DNA from: Woeseia sp.
GTDB taxonomy: Bacteria > Pseudomonadota > Gammaproteobacteria > Steroidobacterales > Woeseiaceae
Assembly (NCBI GenBank): GCA_018701055.1
Contig: JABIUH010000513.1
Span: 1-5,720, forward strand
DNA: 5,720 nt
Reading direction: 5' to 3'
The translations under genes were made by a program, and so were the position numbers. Every line of letters begins with the position of its first letter. Within the stretch, counting starts at the first letter, position 1. Under the pieces are notes generated by a model that did no database searches, had not been told where the DNA came from, and was given only the letters and a program-made list of their open reading frames with translations. This document shows positions 1 to 5,617 of the stretch, one piece after another.

Positions 1-968
1 AAAAATTCGGGCACTAACGATTTAGCACCCCATATCACGACAGTTTCTGACGGAGTGATATCTGGATTTGCCAAATTCATTAGCCCGCCAATGCCATAGA
101 TCAGCATTTGCAAAACAATCACGCAGAAACTGGCCATGATGGCCGCGCGTAGTACGACATGTTCGTCACGCGCCATTAAATGACGGCTGGCCTGCCAGGG
201 GCCGACCGCGTAAACAAAGGCCCAGGCAATATCCATAACGACTGCCCAAATCACGTAATCCAGGGGTGTGGCCCAGCTGGTGCCTTCACCGATAATTCCA
301 GTCCAGGAGGCAATGCCTTCTTTGCTTTCCAGGCGGGCCAGATCTGTGATCGCTGTGCTGATACCACCAAAACCATCGACGATATACACAACAAAAACGA
401 CCGTTGCCGTCATGAACAGCAGAAACATCAGGGTATCGGTGATAATCACACCCTTGGATCCGGAATACATTGTGAAAAGCGTGTAGCTGGACCAGGCGAC
501 AATCAAGCTTGCGACAAATGACATACCCGTGATATCGGACAGCAAGATCGCGGCACCCTGAGTCACGATCAGCAGATAGCCGCCCAGGCCGAGAATGATG
601 GTGAAGCCGGCAAACTGTTGCAATCGGCGGCTTTGAAAACGGCGTCCAAAAAAGTCTGCCACGGTAGGTGCACGGCTACGCCGCAAATAGACGCCAAAAA
701 ATAGTGCGCCAAGCATGTAACCGGTTACCGCGATGCCAGGGAAGAGCAGGTAGGCACCAAACTGGCCATCGTAGGTAAACGCTGCCTCACCCATAAATAT
801 GGATGTGCTCATAACACTGGCAACCAGTGTTCCCAGAATCAAAAGCGTAGGTGCTCGCCGTCCCGCGACAAAATAGTCATCCAGTTTTTTTACGCTGCGC
901 CCGGCATAACCGCCAACCACAACAAAGATCAAAATAGTGATGCCGAGCGTTATCGTTAATGTGCTCAT
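1..968 (-). CDS. Sodium:solute symporter family protein, partial (C-terminus beyond left edge)
   Basis: This is an inner-membrane secondary transporter of the sodium:solute symporter (SSS) family, expected to import a small organic solute with Na+. The frame is open from the ATG at 966-968 to the window edge, giving 322 residues of a family usually about 450-550 long. Visible traits are a first hydrophobic helix at residues 4-20, the juxtamembrane stretch KKLDDYFVAGRR (27-38), repeated hydrophobic segments at about 42-58, 74-94, 119-135, 150-168, 178-198, 237-256 and 273-297, the family-type YSGSKGVIITDTL (168-180), and PWQASRHLMARD (257-268) resembling the SSS signature region. No Shine-Dalgarno site precedes the ATG and the frame stays open upstream, but no upstream ATG is in frame and this N-terminus looks typical. 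It is the third gene of the leftward unit, after the aminotransferase. The substrate is unknown; proline, pantothenate or other carboxylates are all possible for this family. Confidence 0.9.
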   Translation of the reverse strand, partial: MSTLTITLGITILIFVVVGGYAGRSVKKLDDYFVAGRRAPTLLILGTLVASVMSTSIFMGEAAFTYDGQFGAYLLFPGIAVTGYMLGALFFGVYLRRSRAPTVADFFGRRFQSRRLQQFAGFTIILGLGGYLLIVTQGAAILLSDITGMSFVASLIVAWSSYTLFTMYSGSKGVIITDTLMFLLFMTATVVFVVYIVDGFGGISTAITDLARLESKEGIASWTGIIGEGTSWATPLDYVIWAVVMDIAWAFVYAVGPWQASRHLMARDEHVVLRAAIMASFCVIVLQMLIYGIGGLMNLANPDITPSETVVIWGAKSLVPEF

Positions 969-1199
969 GGTTCTTGCTAGGTCGCCGCTCGTTGGGCCCA
1001 AGATTGTTCCCCAGTTTATAGAATTGAAGACAGTTCGTGGATGAATATTTGCCGGTCGTCCCGACTAAGCTGAACAAACCGCAGTGCTGGCTGCGAATCA
1101 GGGCCTCTACAATGGGTTTCTTGCGGCCTATTCTCGAAGGGAATCAACACGCATGAATTACGCGACTGTTACAAAAGAAAGACAGTGCAAACACACAAC
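969..1199 (-). other. Intergenic region between aminotransferase and symporter genes
   Basis: These 231 bp separate two leftward genes. I see no convincing small gene. A TATAAA hexamer on the minus strand (about 1016-1021) could be a -10 element for the symporter, but no good -35 lies at the right distance. A 10-bp perfect palindrome, TTGGGCCCAA, sits at 992-1001, about 24 nt upstream of the symporter start. T-rich minus-strand sequence just after the aminotransferase stop lacks a strong stem, so no terminator is called. The gap is long enough for the symporter to have its own promoter. Confidence 0.4.
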
Positions 1200-2318
1200 T
1201 TACATTGTCTTTAGACAGGCAGACAGCCGTTGCAAGCCCTCAGTAAGTTTGACATCCGGACCACCACCGACTCCAACCCTAATGTGTTGCGGTAGGTCAT
1301 AAACGCTACCCGGCAATAGAAAAGTCCGATAGGGTGATCTGAGCAGCTTCACGCATAGATCGTCGCTATCAATCCCGTCAGGCAAACATGCCAAACCTAT
1401 TAGGCCTGCCTCAGGTCGGGTCCAGGTCAAGTCGCAGTCCGACTCAATGAACGCATCGAGTTGTTCCAGATTTGCGAGACCCTCTGCTCGTGCGACCGCC
1501 ATTGCCGTCTCGTAACGCAATGGTCGAAGCGCAATCTCAGCGATCGCTTCGCCAAGAATGTTCATGATCTCGCTCGAGTTCTCGCGCAGAATTAAGGCAT
1601 CGCGAATCACCTGACAATCTGGTGAAATCATCCAACCGGTTCGCAGACCCTGTAAGCCCAGTGCTTTGGAGACACTTCCGGTCGTAATGCCGCGTTCATA
1701 GAGCCCTGCGATAGAAGGTGCGCGAGTACCGGTCCATTCCAGGCCCGCGTAAACCTCATCGATAACGACATAAGTTCCGTGGGGTTGTGCCAACGCTACA
1801 ATTTCTCTTAACTCTTTCTCGCAAAGCATTCGACCTGTTGGATTGTTCGGGTTCGACAAAAAAATCATCGCGGTGCGACTATTGATAGCTGCCGCAAGAT
1901 CCTCTAACGGAAAGGCCCAGTCCTCATTGCGCCGTTTGATAATACGTGTCTTTGCACCGATTCCTTTTGCCAATACGGCAGCCTGTGGCCAGCCCGGCGT
2001 TTCTGTAATGATTTCGGCCCCGGCATCCACCAGTTGTCGAAGGGCGAGATAATTGGCTTCGGCGGCACCGGCCGTTATCAACACATTGTCTGTGGAAAGA
2101 CGACCATCAAGATTCGCCTGACGCAAAACGTGCTCACGCAACTCGGGCCAACCCTGGAACGAACGATTATTCCAATCCAGTGACAAATCCGGATCGAGAT
2201 CCTTAATGAAATCCTTAAGTTTCGGCGAGCGCGACAACGAGAACCCGACAATCGCTTCCGGAGATTCTCCTGTCGTCTTGAGTAGATAGTCGAACAGAGG
2301 GTGGATTTCGATTTTCAT
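1200..2318 (-). CDS. PLP-dependent aminotransferase, class I/II (fold type I)
   Basis: This 372-residue cytosolic enzyme belongs to the aspartate-aminotransferase fold, which usually moves an amino group between an amino acid and a 2-oxo acid. The key residues are visible: W110 in TPGWP, placed to stack on the cofactor ring; N159 in SNPNNPTG (155-162); D187 and Y190 in VVIDEVY, which contact the pyridine ring; K218 in GSVSKALGLQGLRTGW, the Schiff-base lysine; R226, a phosphate contact; and R347 in HIRVGVGGG, which binds the substrate carboxylate. Length and motif order are normal, so it should be active. It starts 21 bp after the dioxygenase stop with little Shine-Dalgarno sequence, suggesting co-transcription and perhaps translational coupling. 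Some members of this fold act with a 2-oxoglutarate dioxygenase in making unusual amino acids (VioC/VioD for capreomycidine), but no specific match to those is claimed. The substrate is unassigned. Confidence 0.92.
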   Translation of the reverse strand: MKIEIHPLFDYLLKTTGESPEAIVGFSLSRSPKLKDFIKDLDPDLSLDWNNRSFQGWPELREHVLRQANLDGRLSTDNVLITAGAAEANYLALRQLVDAGAEIITETPGWPQAAVLAKGIGAKTRIIKRRNEDWAFPLEDLAAAINSRTAMIFLSNPNNPTGRMLCEKELREIVALAQPHGTYVVIDEVYAGLEWTGTRAPSIAGLYERGITTGSVSKALGLQGLRTGWMISPDCQVIRDALILRENSSEIMNILGEAIAEIALRPLRYETAMAVARAEGLANLEQLDAFIESDCDLTWTRPEAGLIGLACLPDGIDSDDLCVKLLRSPYRTFLLPGSVYDLPQHIRVGVGGGPDVKLTEGLQRLSACLKTM

Positions 2319-2339
2319 TTTCGGTACGAACGAACCGTG

Positions 2340-3224
2340 TCAGAAACCAACAATTTGCTCCCCACCAAACGTCAGGCGGTACATGAGCCGCTTGTGCTTG
2401 TCATCATCAAAAGGTGTCGGCGCGTGTAAGGCACTTCGATTATCCCAGATAACAAGATCACCTGGCTGCCAATTGTGCATATGAGTGAACGATGGCTGCG
2501 TCATGTGTCGTTGCAGTTCATTTAGCAATGGACGCGCCTCTTCCTCAGCGAGGCCAAGAATCGACATGATGTGACAAACCGGCAGATAAAGTCCTTTCTT
2601 TTTAGAAACTGGATGCTGTGCTACCAGTGGTCGGACAATCGGCGGAATTTGTTGCTTTAACTCTTCGCTTAGAGGAGGGCGATGCGGGCTTTTTATGCGC
2701 AGCAATTCATTTAAATAATCATAGGAATGTATCGCCTCCATTTCATCAATGTCGTGCCTGGTCTTTTCCGGAAGCGCTTCATAGCTGGCGTGCATACCAG
2801 CAAAACCCGTGGCGGCGCCCTCAGGCGGCGTATGAACACAGAAAAGACAGGAGCCTGCAGGTTGCGGATGCCGAAATGAATCGTCGGTGTGCCACATCAA
2901 TGGCGGTGGATCTGCCTTTATAAATAAAGCGGTGTATTCGCCATTTTGCTTCGTGTTACCAATTCTTAATAATTCGGGATAGCTCGGCTCAAGAAATGCC
3001 GGATTATATTTTTCGTTTAATTCGACTTGGCCGAATATACCGACGAAATCCACCAATTGCCGATGCGAAATTTGTTGTTGATTTCGAACCAGCAACAAGC
3101 CCCCAGCTTCGTGAAAATCGTCCAGCACGGCATTCAGATCCTCCTTTCCAAGTTTGGAAAGTTCCGAACAGCGAAGTTCCAAACCGAAGCCCGAGGGGGT
3201 CAGGGGACGGCTACTGATGGCCAA
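2340..3224 (-). CDS. TauD/TfdA-family Fe(II)/2-oxoglutarate-dependent dioxygenase
   Basis: This 294-residue enzyme couples decarboxylation of 2-oxoglutarate to oxidation of a second substrate. Iron ligands are visible as the HxD pair H112/D114 in PPLMWHTDDSF and the distal H267 in WDNRSALHAPTPF; R283 in MYRLTF is placed to bind the 2-oxoglutarate carboxylate. The context WHTDDSFRHP and the length resemble TfdA (about 287 residues) at least as much as taurine dioxygenase. It therefore might cleave a sulfonate, an aryloxyacetate or another amine or acid, and the substrate cannot be fixed. The start is a TTG at 3222-3224; no in-frame ATG lies near, and GGTGA sits 7 nt upstream. The first residues (MAISSRPLTPSGFGLEL) fit the family N-terminus. 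It is the first gene of the leftward unit and is followed closely by the aminotransferase. An unusual cluster of complementary repeats covers codons 14-27. Confidence 0.92.
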   Translation of the reverse strand: MAISSRPLTPSGFGLELRCSELSKLGKEDLNAVLDDFHEAGGLLLVRNQQQISHRQLVDFVGIFGQVELNEKYNPAFLEPSYPELLRIGNTKQNGEYTALFIKADPPPLMWHTDDSFRHPQPAGSCLFCVHTPPEGAATGFAGMHASYEALPEKTRHDIDEMEAIHSYDYLNELLRIKSPHRPPLSEELKQQIPPIVRPLVAQHPVSKKKGLYLPVCHIMSILGLAEEEARPLLNELQRHMTQPSFTHMHNWQPGDLVIWDNRSALHAPTPFDDDKHKRLMYRLTFGGEQIVGF

Positions 3225-3231
3225 TTTTAAT

Positions 3232-3236
3232 TCACC
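3232..3236 (-). promoter_or_regulatory. Ribosome binding site supporting a TTG start of the dioxygenase gene
   Basis: The minus strand reads GGTGA here, matching the 3' part of the AGGAGGTGA consensus, with 7 nt before the TTG at 3222-3224. Because no ATG is available in frame nearby, this site decides the start. Confidence 0.6.
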
Positions 3237-3476
3237 GTGTGTTCTGGTTGCTGGAAAGCCAAACAGAGTATCTTGACCTGGAGAGGAAAACCATATTTGG
3301 ACGCACTATTCAGTCTGCTATACCAATGACAACGTAGACAAGTAGATCTGACATGTTTTCCGACAACTTGGCTAAACCTGCGACATTACTAAATTGGATT
3401 GACAGCATTATGTCAGCGCAGATTACAGATGTCCTCTTCTTAGCCAGTTAGAAATGTCCAGTTATGATCGTATTTA
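3237..3476. other. Intergenic region between sulfur block and dioxygenase unit
   Basis: About 240 bp separate the rhodanese stop from the dioxygenase start region, both on the minus strand. No plausible gene is seen. No stem-loop with a T-run follows the rhodanese, so leftward read-through into the dioxygenase unit is possible. A direct repeat CCAGTTA occurs at 3444-3450 and 3458-3464. The tetramer GACA occurs six times between 3328 and 3404. A clear sigma-70 promoter for the dioxygenase could not be picked with confidence, although the unit needs one or depends on read-through. Confidence 0.4.
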
Positions 3477-3869
3477 TTAGGCCACAATTGAAACTGGGTG
3501 GCCCTGGGATTCCCAAGCACAATATCCCCCAGCCAGCGACCAGACATTAGCAAAGCCCATTGTCTGCAAGCTAGCAGCAGCGAGCGCGGAGCGGCCCCCA
3601 CTTCTGCAATACAGATATATGGGCTGCTCGGGCATAACCACGACAGGGTGTGGCTCGCAGTTCAGCACTGGATGCTGCTTGAGCTCAAATTCCAGAACGC
3701 CACGTGGAATGTTGACGGCGCCTGGAATCGCACCTCGCGCAAATTCATCGGGCTCACGTACATCGATCACGACGGGATTGTCGTCTAGGTGTTTGCCGAG
3801 CGCGAGAGGTTCGATTTCCTGGATCGCTTGCTTGGCGTGACCGACCAGATCTGAAGGTAGTAATGACAT
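3477..3869 (-). CDS. Single-domain rhodanese (sulfurtransferase)
   Basis: This 130-residue protein has one rhodanese domain, expected to move sulfane sulfur between a persulfide or thiosulfate and an acceptor thiol in the cytosol. The domain spans about residues 19-126. Visible features are VVIDVREPDEFARGAIPGA (33-51), the CH2A-type N-terminal motif, then the catalytic cysteine C88 in the six-residue loop CRSGGR (88-93), followed by SLAGGYCAW (111-119), the usual C-terminal glycine motif. There is no signal peptide or membrane segment. The ATG at 3867-3869 is preceded by GGAG with 7 nt spacing. It lies 24 bp downstream of the broken exporter gene and in the same direction as the persulfide regulator, so it probably belongs to that transcript. 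In this setting it likely handles glutathione persulfide beside the ETHE1-type dioxygenase. Confidence 0.93.
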   Translation of the reverse strand: MSLLPSDLVGHAKQAIQEIEPLALGKHLDDNPVVIDVREPDEFARGAIPGAVNIPRGVLEFELKQHPVLNCEPHPVVVMPEQPIYLYCRSGGRSALAAASLQTMGFANVWSLAGGYCAWESQGHPVSIVA

Positions 3870-3876
3870 TGAGTTT

Positions 3877-3880
3877 CTCC
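3877..3880 (-). promoter_or_regulatory. Ribosome binding site of the rhodanese gene
   Basis: GGAG on the minus strand lies 7 nt before the ATG. Its context, ATCGGAGAA, closely matches the site in front of the neighbouring exporter gene (ATCGGAGAATAAACG), so the two genes appear equipped for similar initiation rates. Confidence 0.55.
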
Positions 3881-3893
3881 GATACGAGCGGCG

Positions 3894-4227
3894 CTACGAG
3901 TAACCGAGTGCTGTTGGTAATGAGCGGGAGAGAATGTAGATGCCCATGACAACAAGAAAATAGGCAAAGCCGCGCTGAAGCGCTGCCTGCGGCACACGCG
4001 TACCAAGGCGGTTACCTGCGAAGCTTCCGGCAACGCCAAGCGCTGTAACGAGGCCAAGCACGCTCCAATCGAAACTGAGATTTTGCGCAGCGAGCACGTC
4101 GACGTACTTATAAAATCCGCTGAAGGACTTGAGGGCGATGATCACAAGACTTGTCGCCACGGCCCGATGCATGGCCATGCCGCCAAGAAGCACCAGCGCC
4201 GGCACAATCAAATAGGGCGGCTGTCAT
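3894..4227 (-). pseudogene. TauE/SafE-family sulfite exporter, broken by an internal out-of-frame deletion
   Basis: Intact TauE/SafE proteins are about 250-residue membrane permeases with two repeated halves that export sulfite or similar sulfur anions. Here only the second half is readable, from LIVPALVLLGGMAMHRAVAT to the TAG at 3894-3896 (about 105 residues, with hydrophobic segments near the start, middle and end). A strong ribosome site and ATG exist at 4225-4227, starting MTAALF as an exporter N-terminus might, but that frame drifts into unrelated sequence and stops at 4108-4110 after 39 codons. The exporter frame itself is closed by a TGA just upstream of its first TTG codon (4209-4211). 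The first half, about 130 residues with the first conserved glycine motif, is absent. The simplest reading is a deletion joining codon 5 or 6 to the second repeat. A working half-protein initiated at TTG, or a single-base assembly error, remains possible. Confidence 0.75.
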
Positions 4228-4235
4228 CGTTTATT

Positions 4236-4239
4236 CTCC
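4236..4239 (-). promoter_or_regulatory. Ribosome binding site of the broken exporter gene
   Basis: GGAG on the minus strand stands 8 nt before the ATG at 4225-4227. This marks the original start codon, even though translation from it is now out of frame with the surviving exporter sequence. Confidence 0.6.
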
Positions 4240-4258
4240 GATGATAGACAACAATCGA

Positions 4259-4624
4259 TCATGCCTTTCTTCCCCGCTGTTTCTTGCCAGACCCTGCACA
4301 ATAAATATCCTTTAGGACTTCGATGACGCGAAGCGCGTTGCTTTGCGCCAACGAATAAAAAATGACCTGCGCTTCCCGGCGGGTGCTCACCAGACCATCA
4401 CGCCGTAGAATCGCCAATTGCTGCGACAGCCCCGATTGACTGAGGTCGATCCGGTCATTGAGCTCATACACCGCCATCTCACCCTCGGTCAGCGTACACA
4501 GAATCAACAGACGACTCTCGGCAGCGAGTGCCTTCATTAGGTTGGCGGCCTCACCGGCATGCTTGCGCAGTTTTTTCATTTCCTTTGGTGATACGGCCGG
4601 GAACCGCTGTGTAATTTGCACCAT
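4259..4624 (-). CDS. bigR: ArsR/SmtB-family persulfide-sensing repressor, BigR/SqrR type
   Basis: This 121-residue DNA-binding regulator is a dimeric winged helix-turn-helix protein of the ArsR family. The core runs from AANLMKALAAESRLLILCTL through the recognition region LSQSGLSQQLAILRRDGLV to the wing TRREAQVIFYSL. Two cysteines, C43 in LILCTLTEGE and C109 in DIYCAG (numbered from the preferred start), lie 66 residues apart. This is the spacing and context of the sulfane-sulfur sensing pair in SqrR (C41/C107) and BigR (C42/C108). In those proteins a tri- or tetrasulfide bridge releases DNA, so this gene probably represses itself and the divergent persulfide dioxygenase operon. Two in-frame ATGs exist: 4637-4639 (126 residues) and 4622-4624. 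The second is preferred because GGAG lies 9 nt before it and it places the cysteines as in the known proteins. The tail is basic (GKKQRGRKA). Confidence 0.92.
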   Translation of the reverse strand: MVQITQRFPAVSPKEMKKLRKHAGEAANLMKALAAESRLLILCTLTEGEMAVYELNDRIDLSQSGLSQQLAILRRDGLVSTRREAQVIFYSLAQSNALRVIEVLKDIYCAGSGKKQRGRKA

Positions 4625-4633
4625 CGTCTTGAT

Positions 4634-4637
4634 CTCC
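4634..4637 (-). promoter_or_regulatory. Ribosome binding site favouring the second ATG of bigR
   Basis: GGAG on the minus strand overlaps the first ATG (4637-4639) and lies 9 nt before the second (4622-4624). The first ATG has no comparable site, so this element decides in favour of the shorter protein. Confidence 0.5.
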
Positions 4638-4645
4638 ATATTTTG

Positions 4646-4675
4646 ATTATCTTTCTATATATGTGTATTTGCTAA
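4646..4675 (-). promoter_or_regulatory. Candidate sigma-70 promoter for the leftward bigR transcript
   Basis: On the minus strand, TTAGCA (4670-4675) and GATAAT (4646-4651) are 18 bp apart and resemble -35 and -10 elements. Transcription would begin near 4639, close to the first possible ATG of bigR. The call rests on hexamer similarity in AT-rich DNA, so it is tentative. Confidence 0.4.
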
Positions 4676-4683
4676 TTTATAGA
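4654..4683. promoter_or_regulatory. Imperfect AT-rich dyad, candidate BigR operator
   Basis: Arms TCTATATAT (4654-4662) and ATTTATAGA (4675-4683) are inverted with 8 of 9 positions matching and 12 bp between. The dyad covers both candidate -35 elements of the divergent promoters, where a dimeric ArsR repressor would block both. BigR-type regulators are known to bind AT-rich palindromes upstream of their operons. AT-rich DNA yields such dyads easily, so this is a candidate only. Confidence 0.4.
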
Positions 4684-4696
4684 TATACGATATAAT
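4669..4696 (+). promoter_or_regulatory. Sigma-70 promoter for the rightward persulfide dioxygenase operon
   Basis: TTGCTA (4669-4674, four of six matches to TTGACA) is followed after 16 bp by a perfect TATAAT (4691-4696). Transcription would start near 4703, giving an mRNA leader of about 36 nt. The -35 element overlaps that of the leftward promoter and lies in the candidate operator. Confidence 0.6.
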
Positions 4697-4728
4697 ACCA
4701 TCTCAATCACAGATTGCAAGCACCAAAT

Positions 4729-4732
4729 GGAG
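4729..4732 (+). promoter_or_regulatory. Ribosome binding site of blh
   Basis: GGAG lies 7 nt before the ATG at 4740-4742 and supports that start over the out-of-frame ATG at 4736-4738. Confidence 0.65.
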
Positions 4733-4739
4733 TCCATGC

Positions 4740-5612
4740 ATGACTAACCCCGTTGTTCATCCGTTCTTTCACGAACCGACCAATACCTTTTCTTATGTAG
4801 TGCGAGATCCGGATGGCCCAGGCGCCGCAGTGATTGACCCGGTGCTGGACTACGATCATCGATCGGGGCGTACTGACACCGAATTCGCAGACCAAATCGT
4901 TGCGTACGTTCGTGAACAAGAATTGGAGGTCCATTGGATCCTCGAGACTCACGCGCACGCCGACCATTTGACCTCGGCGCCGTACCTCAAGCAGCAGTTG
5001 GGCGGAAAAATCGCCATCGGTGAGGGCATTCGCGCAGTGCAACGAACCTTCAAATCGATCTTCAACGTCCAAGACCTAAACACTGATGGCACGCAGTTCG
5101 ACCACCTATTCGAAGATCATGAGACATTCGAAATCGGCGGTCTGACCGGGCGCGTGCTGCACACGCCCGGTCACACCAATGACAGCGTGTCGTATGTGAT
5201 AGGCAATGCTGCATTCGTTGGTGACACCGTATTTGCGCCGGACTACGGCACTGCCCGTGCTGATTTCCCCGGCGGCAATGCCCGGACGCTGTATCGCTCC
5301 ATCCATCGGATCTACGGTCTGCCTGAGGACACCCGTATATTCCTTTGCCATGACTATTTGCCCGGTGGGCGTCCGGTCGAGCACGAACACTCTTTGCTGG
5401 ATCACAGAAAAAACAACATGCACATTCGTGAGACCGTATCCGAGGACGAGTTCGTGCGAATGCGCGAAGAACGCGATGCCTCGCTGCCGATGCCGAATCT
5501 TATAATTCCGGCGGTGCAGGTGAACATACGCGGCGGGGAATTCCCTTCTGCCGAAGACAACGGTGTTACGTACCTTAAAGTTCCGGTGAACCAGCTCGGC
5601 CGAGGGAAATAA
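4740..5612 (+). CDS. blh: Persulfide dioxygenase, Blh/ETHE1-type metallo-beta-lactamase fold
   Basis: This 290-residue cytosolic enzyme belongs to the metallo-beta-lactamase fold group of ETHE1-like sulfur dioxygenases, which oxidise glutathione persulfide to sulfite and glutathione using one Fe(II). Visible motifs are THAHADH with H71, H73, D75 and H76, HTPGHT with H141 and H145, GDTVF with D162, and FLCHDY with H204. H71, H145 and D162 correspond to the three iron ligands of ETHE1. The stretches DFPGGNARTLYRSI (175-188), SEDEFVRMREERDASLPMP (234-252) and EDNGVTYLKVP (272-282) are characteristic of the Blh branch found in bigR operons. Length and motifs are complete, so it should be active. 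It is divergent from bigR, shares its promoter region, and is followed within 5 bp by a YeeE/YedE gene. It is likely induced by sulfide or persulfide. A long inverted repeat covers the codons for the HTPGHT motif. Confidence 0.95.
   Translation: MTNPVVHPFFHEPTNTFSYVVRDPDGPGAAVIDPVLDYDHRSGRTDTEFADQIVAYVREQELEVHWILETHAHADHLTSAPYLKQQLGGKIAIGEGIRAVQRTFKSIFNVQDLNTDGTQFDHLFEDHETFEIGGLTGRVLHTPGHTNDSVSYVIGNAAFVGDTVFAPDYGTARADFPGGNARTLYRSIHRIYGLPEDTRIFLCHDYLPGGRPVEHEHSLLDHRKNNMHIRETVSEDEFVRMREERDASLPMPNLIIPAVQVNIRGGEFPSAEDNGVTYLKVPVNQLGRGK
5602..5606 (+). promoter_or_regulatory. Ribosome binding site of the YeeE/YedE gene inside the end of blh
   Basis: GAGGG lies in the last codons of blh, 11 nt before the next ATG. 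The spacing is slightly long, but together with the 5-bp intergenic gap it suggests translational coupling. Confidence 0.4.
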
Positions 5613-5617
5613 CCGCC

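Noticed and set aside
180..521. A 113-codon open frame on the plus strand near the left edge.
   Set aside because: It is antisense to the symporter, whose translation has clear membrane helices and family motifs, and its own translation is low-complexity and unlike a protein family.
992..1001. A 10-bp perfect palindrome upstream of the symporter gene as an operator.
   Set aside because: Palindromes of this length are expected several times in a window this size and the symmetry does not extend outward.
1200..3224. Assigning the dioxygenase-aminotransferase pair to capreomycidine or enduracididine biosynthesis.
   Set aside because: The pairing of enzyme classes is similar, but the oxygenase is of TauD/TfdA type, no peptide-synthetase genes are seen, and the aminotransferase shows only general fold motifs.
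3291..3300. A perfect CCATATTTGG (CArG-box) element.
   Set aside because: It is a eukaryotic SRF/MADS-type site with no known meaning in a bacterial genome; a chance match.
3431..3476. A rho-independent terminator after the rhodanese gene.
   Set aside because: No GC-rich stem followed by a T-run is present on the minus strand; only a direct repeat (CCAGTTA) is seen.
3785..4057. A 90-codon minus-strand frame between the exporter remnant and the rhodanese.
   Set aside because: It overlaps the readable exporter half and the rhodanese start in another frame and shows no family features.
3894..4211. Reading the 105-codon TTG-initiated exporter frame as an intact gene.
   Set aside because: It has only the second half of the TauE/SafE fold, a TGA just upstream, and the good ribosome site serves a different frame; it is better described as a remnant.
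4707..5072. A 121-codon open frame on the minus strand opposite the persulfide dioxygenase gene.
   Set aside because: It lies wholly antisense to a gene with a complete set of family motifs, its translation shows no recognisable domain, and it reads as a shadow of the codon structure.
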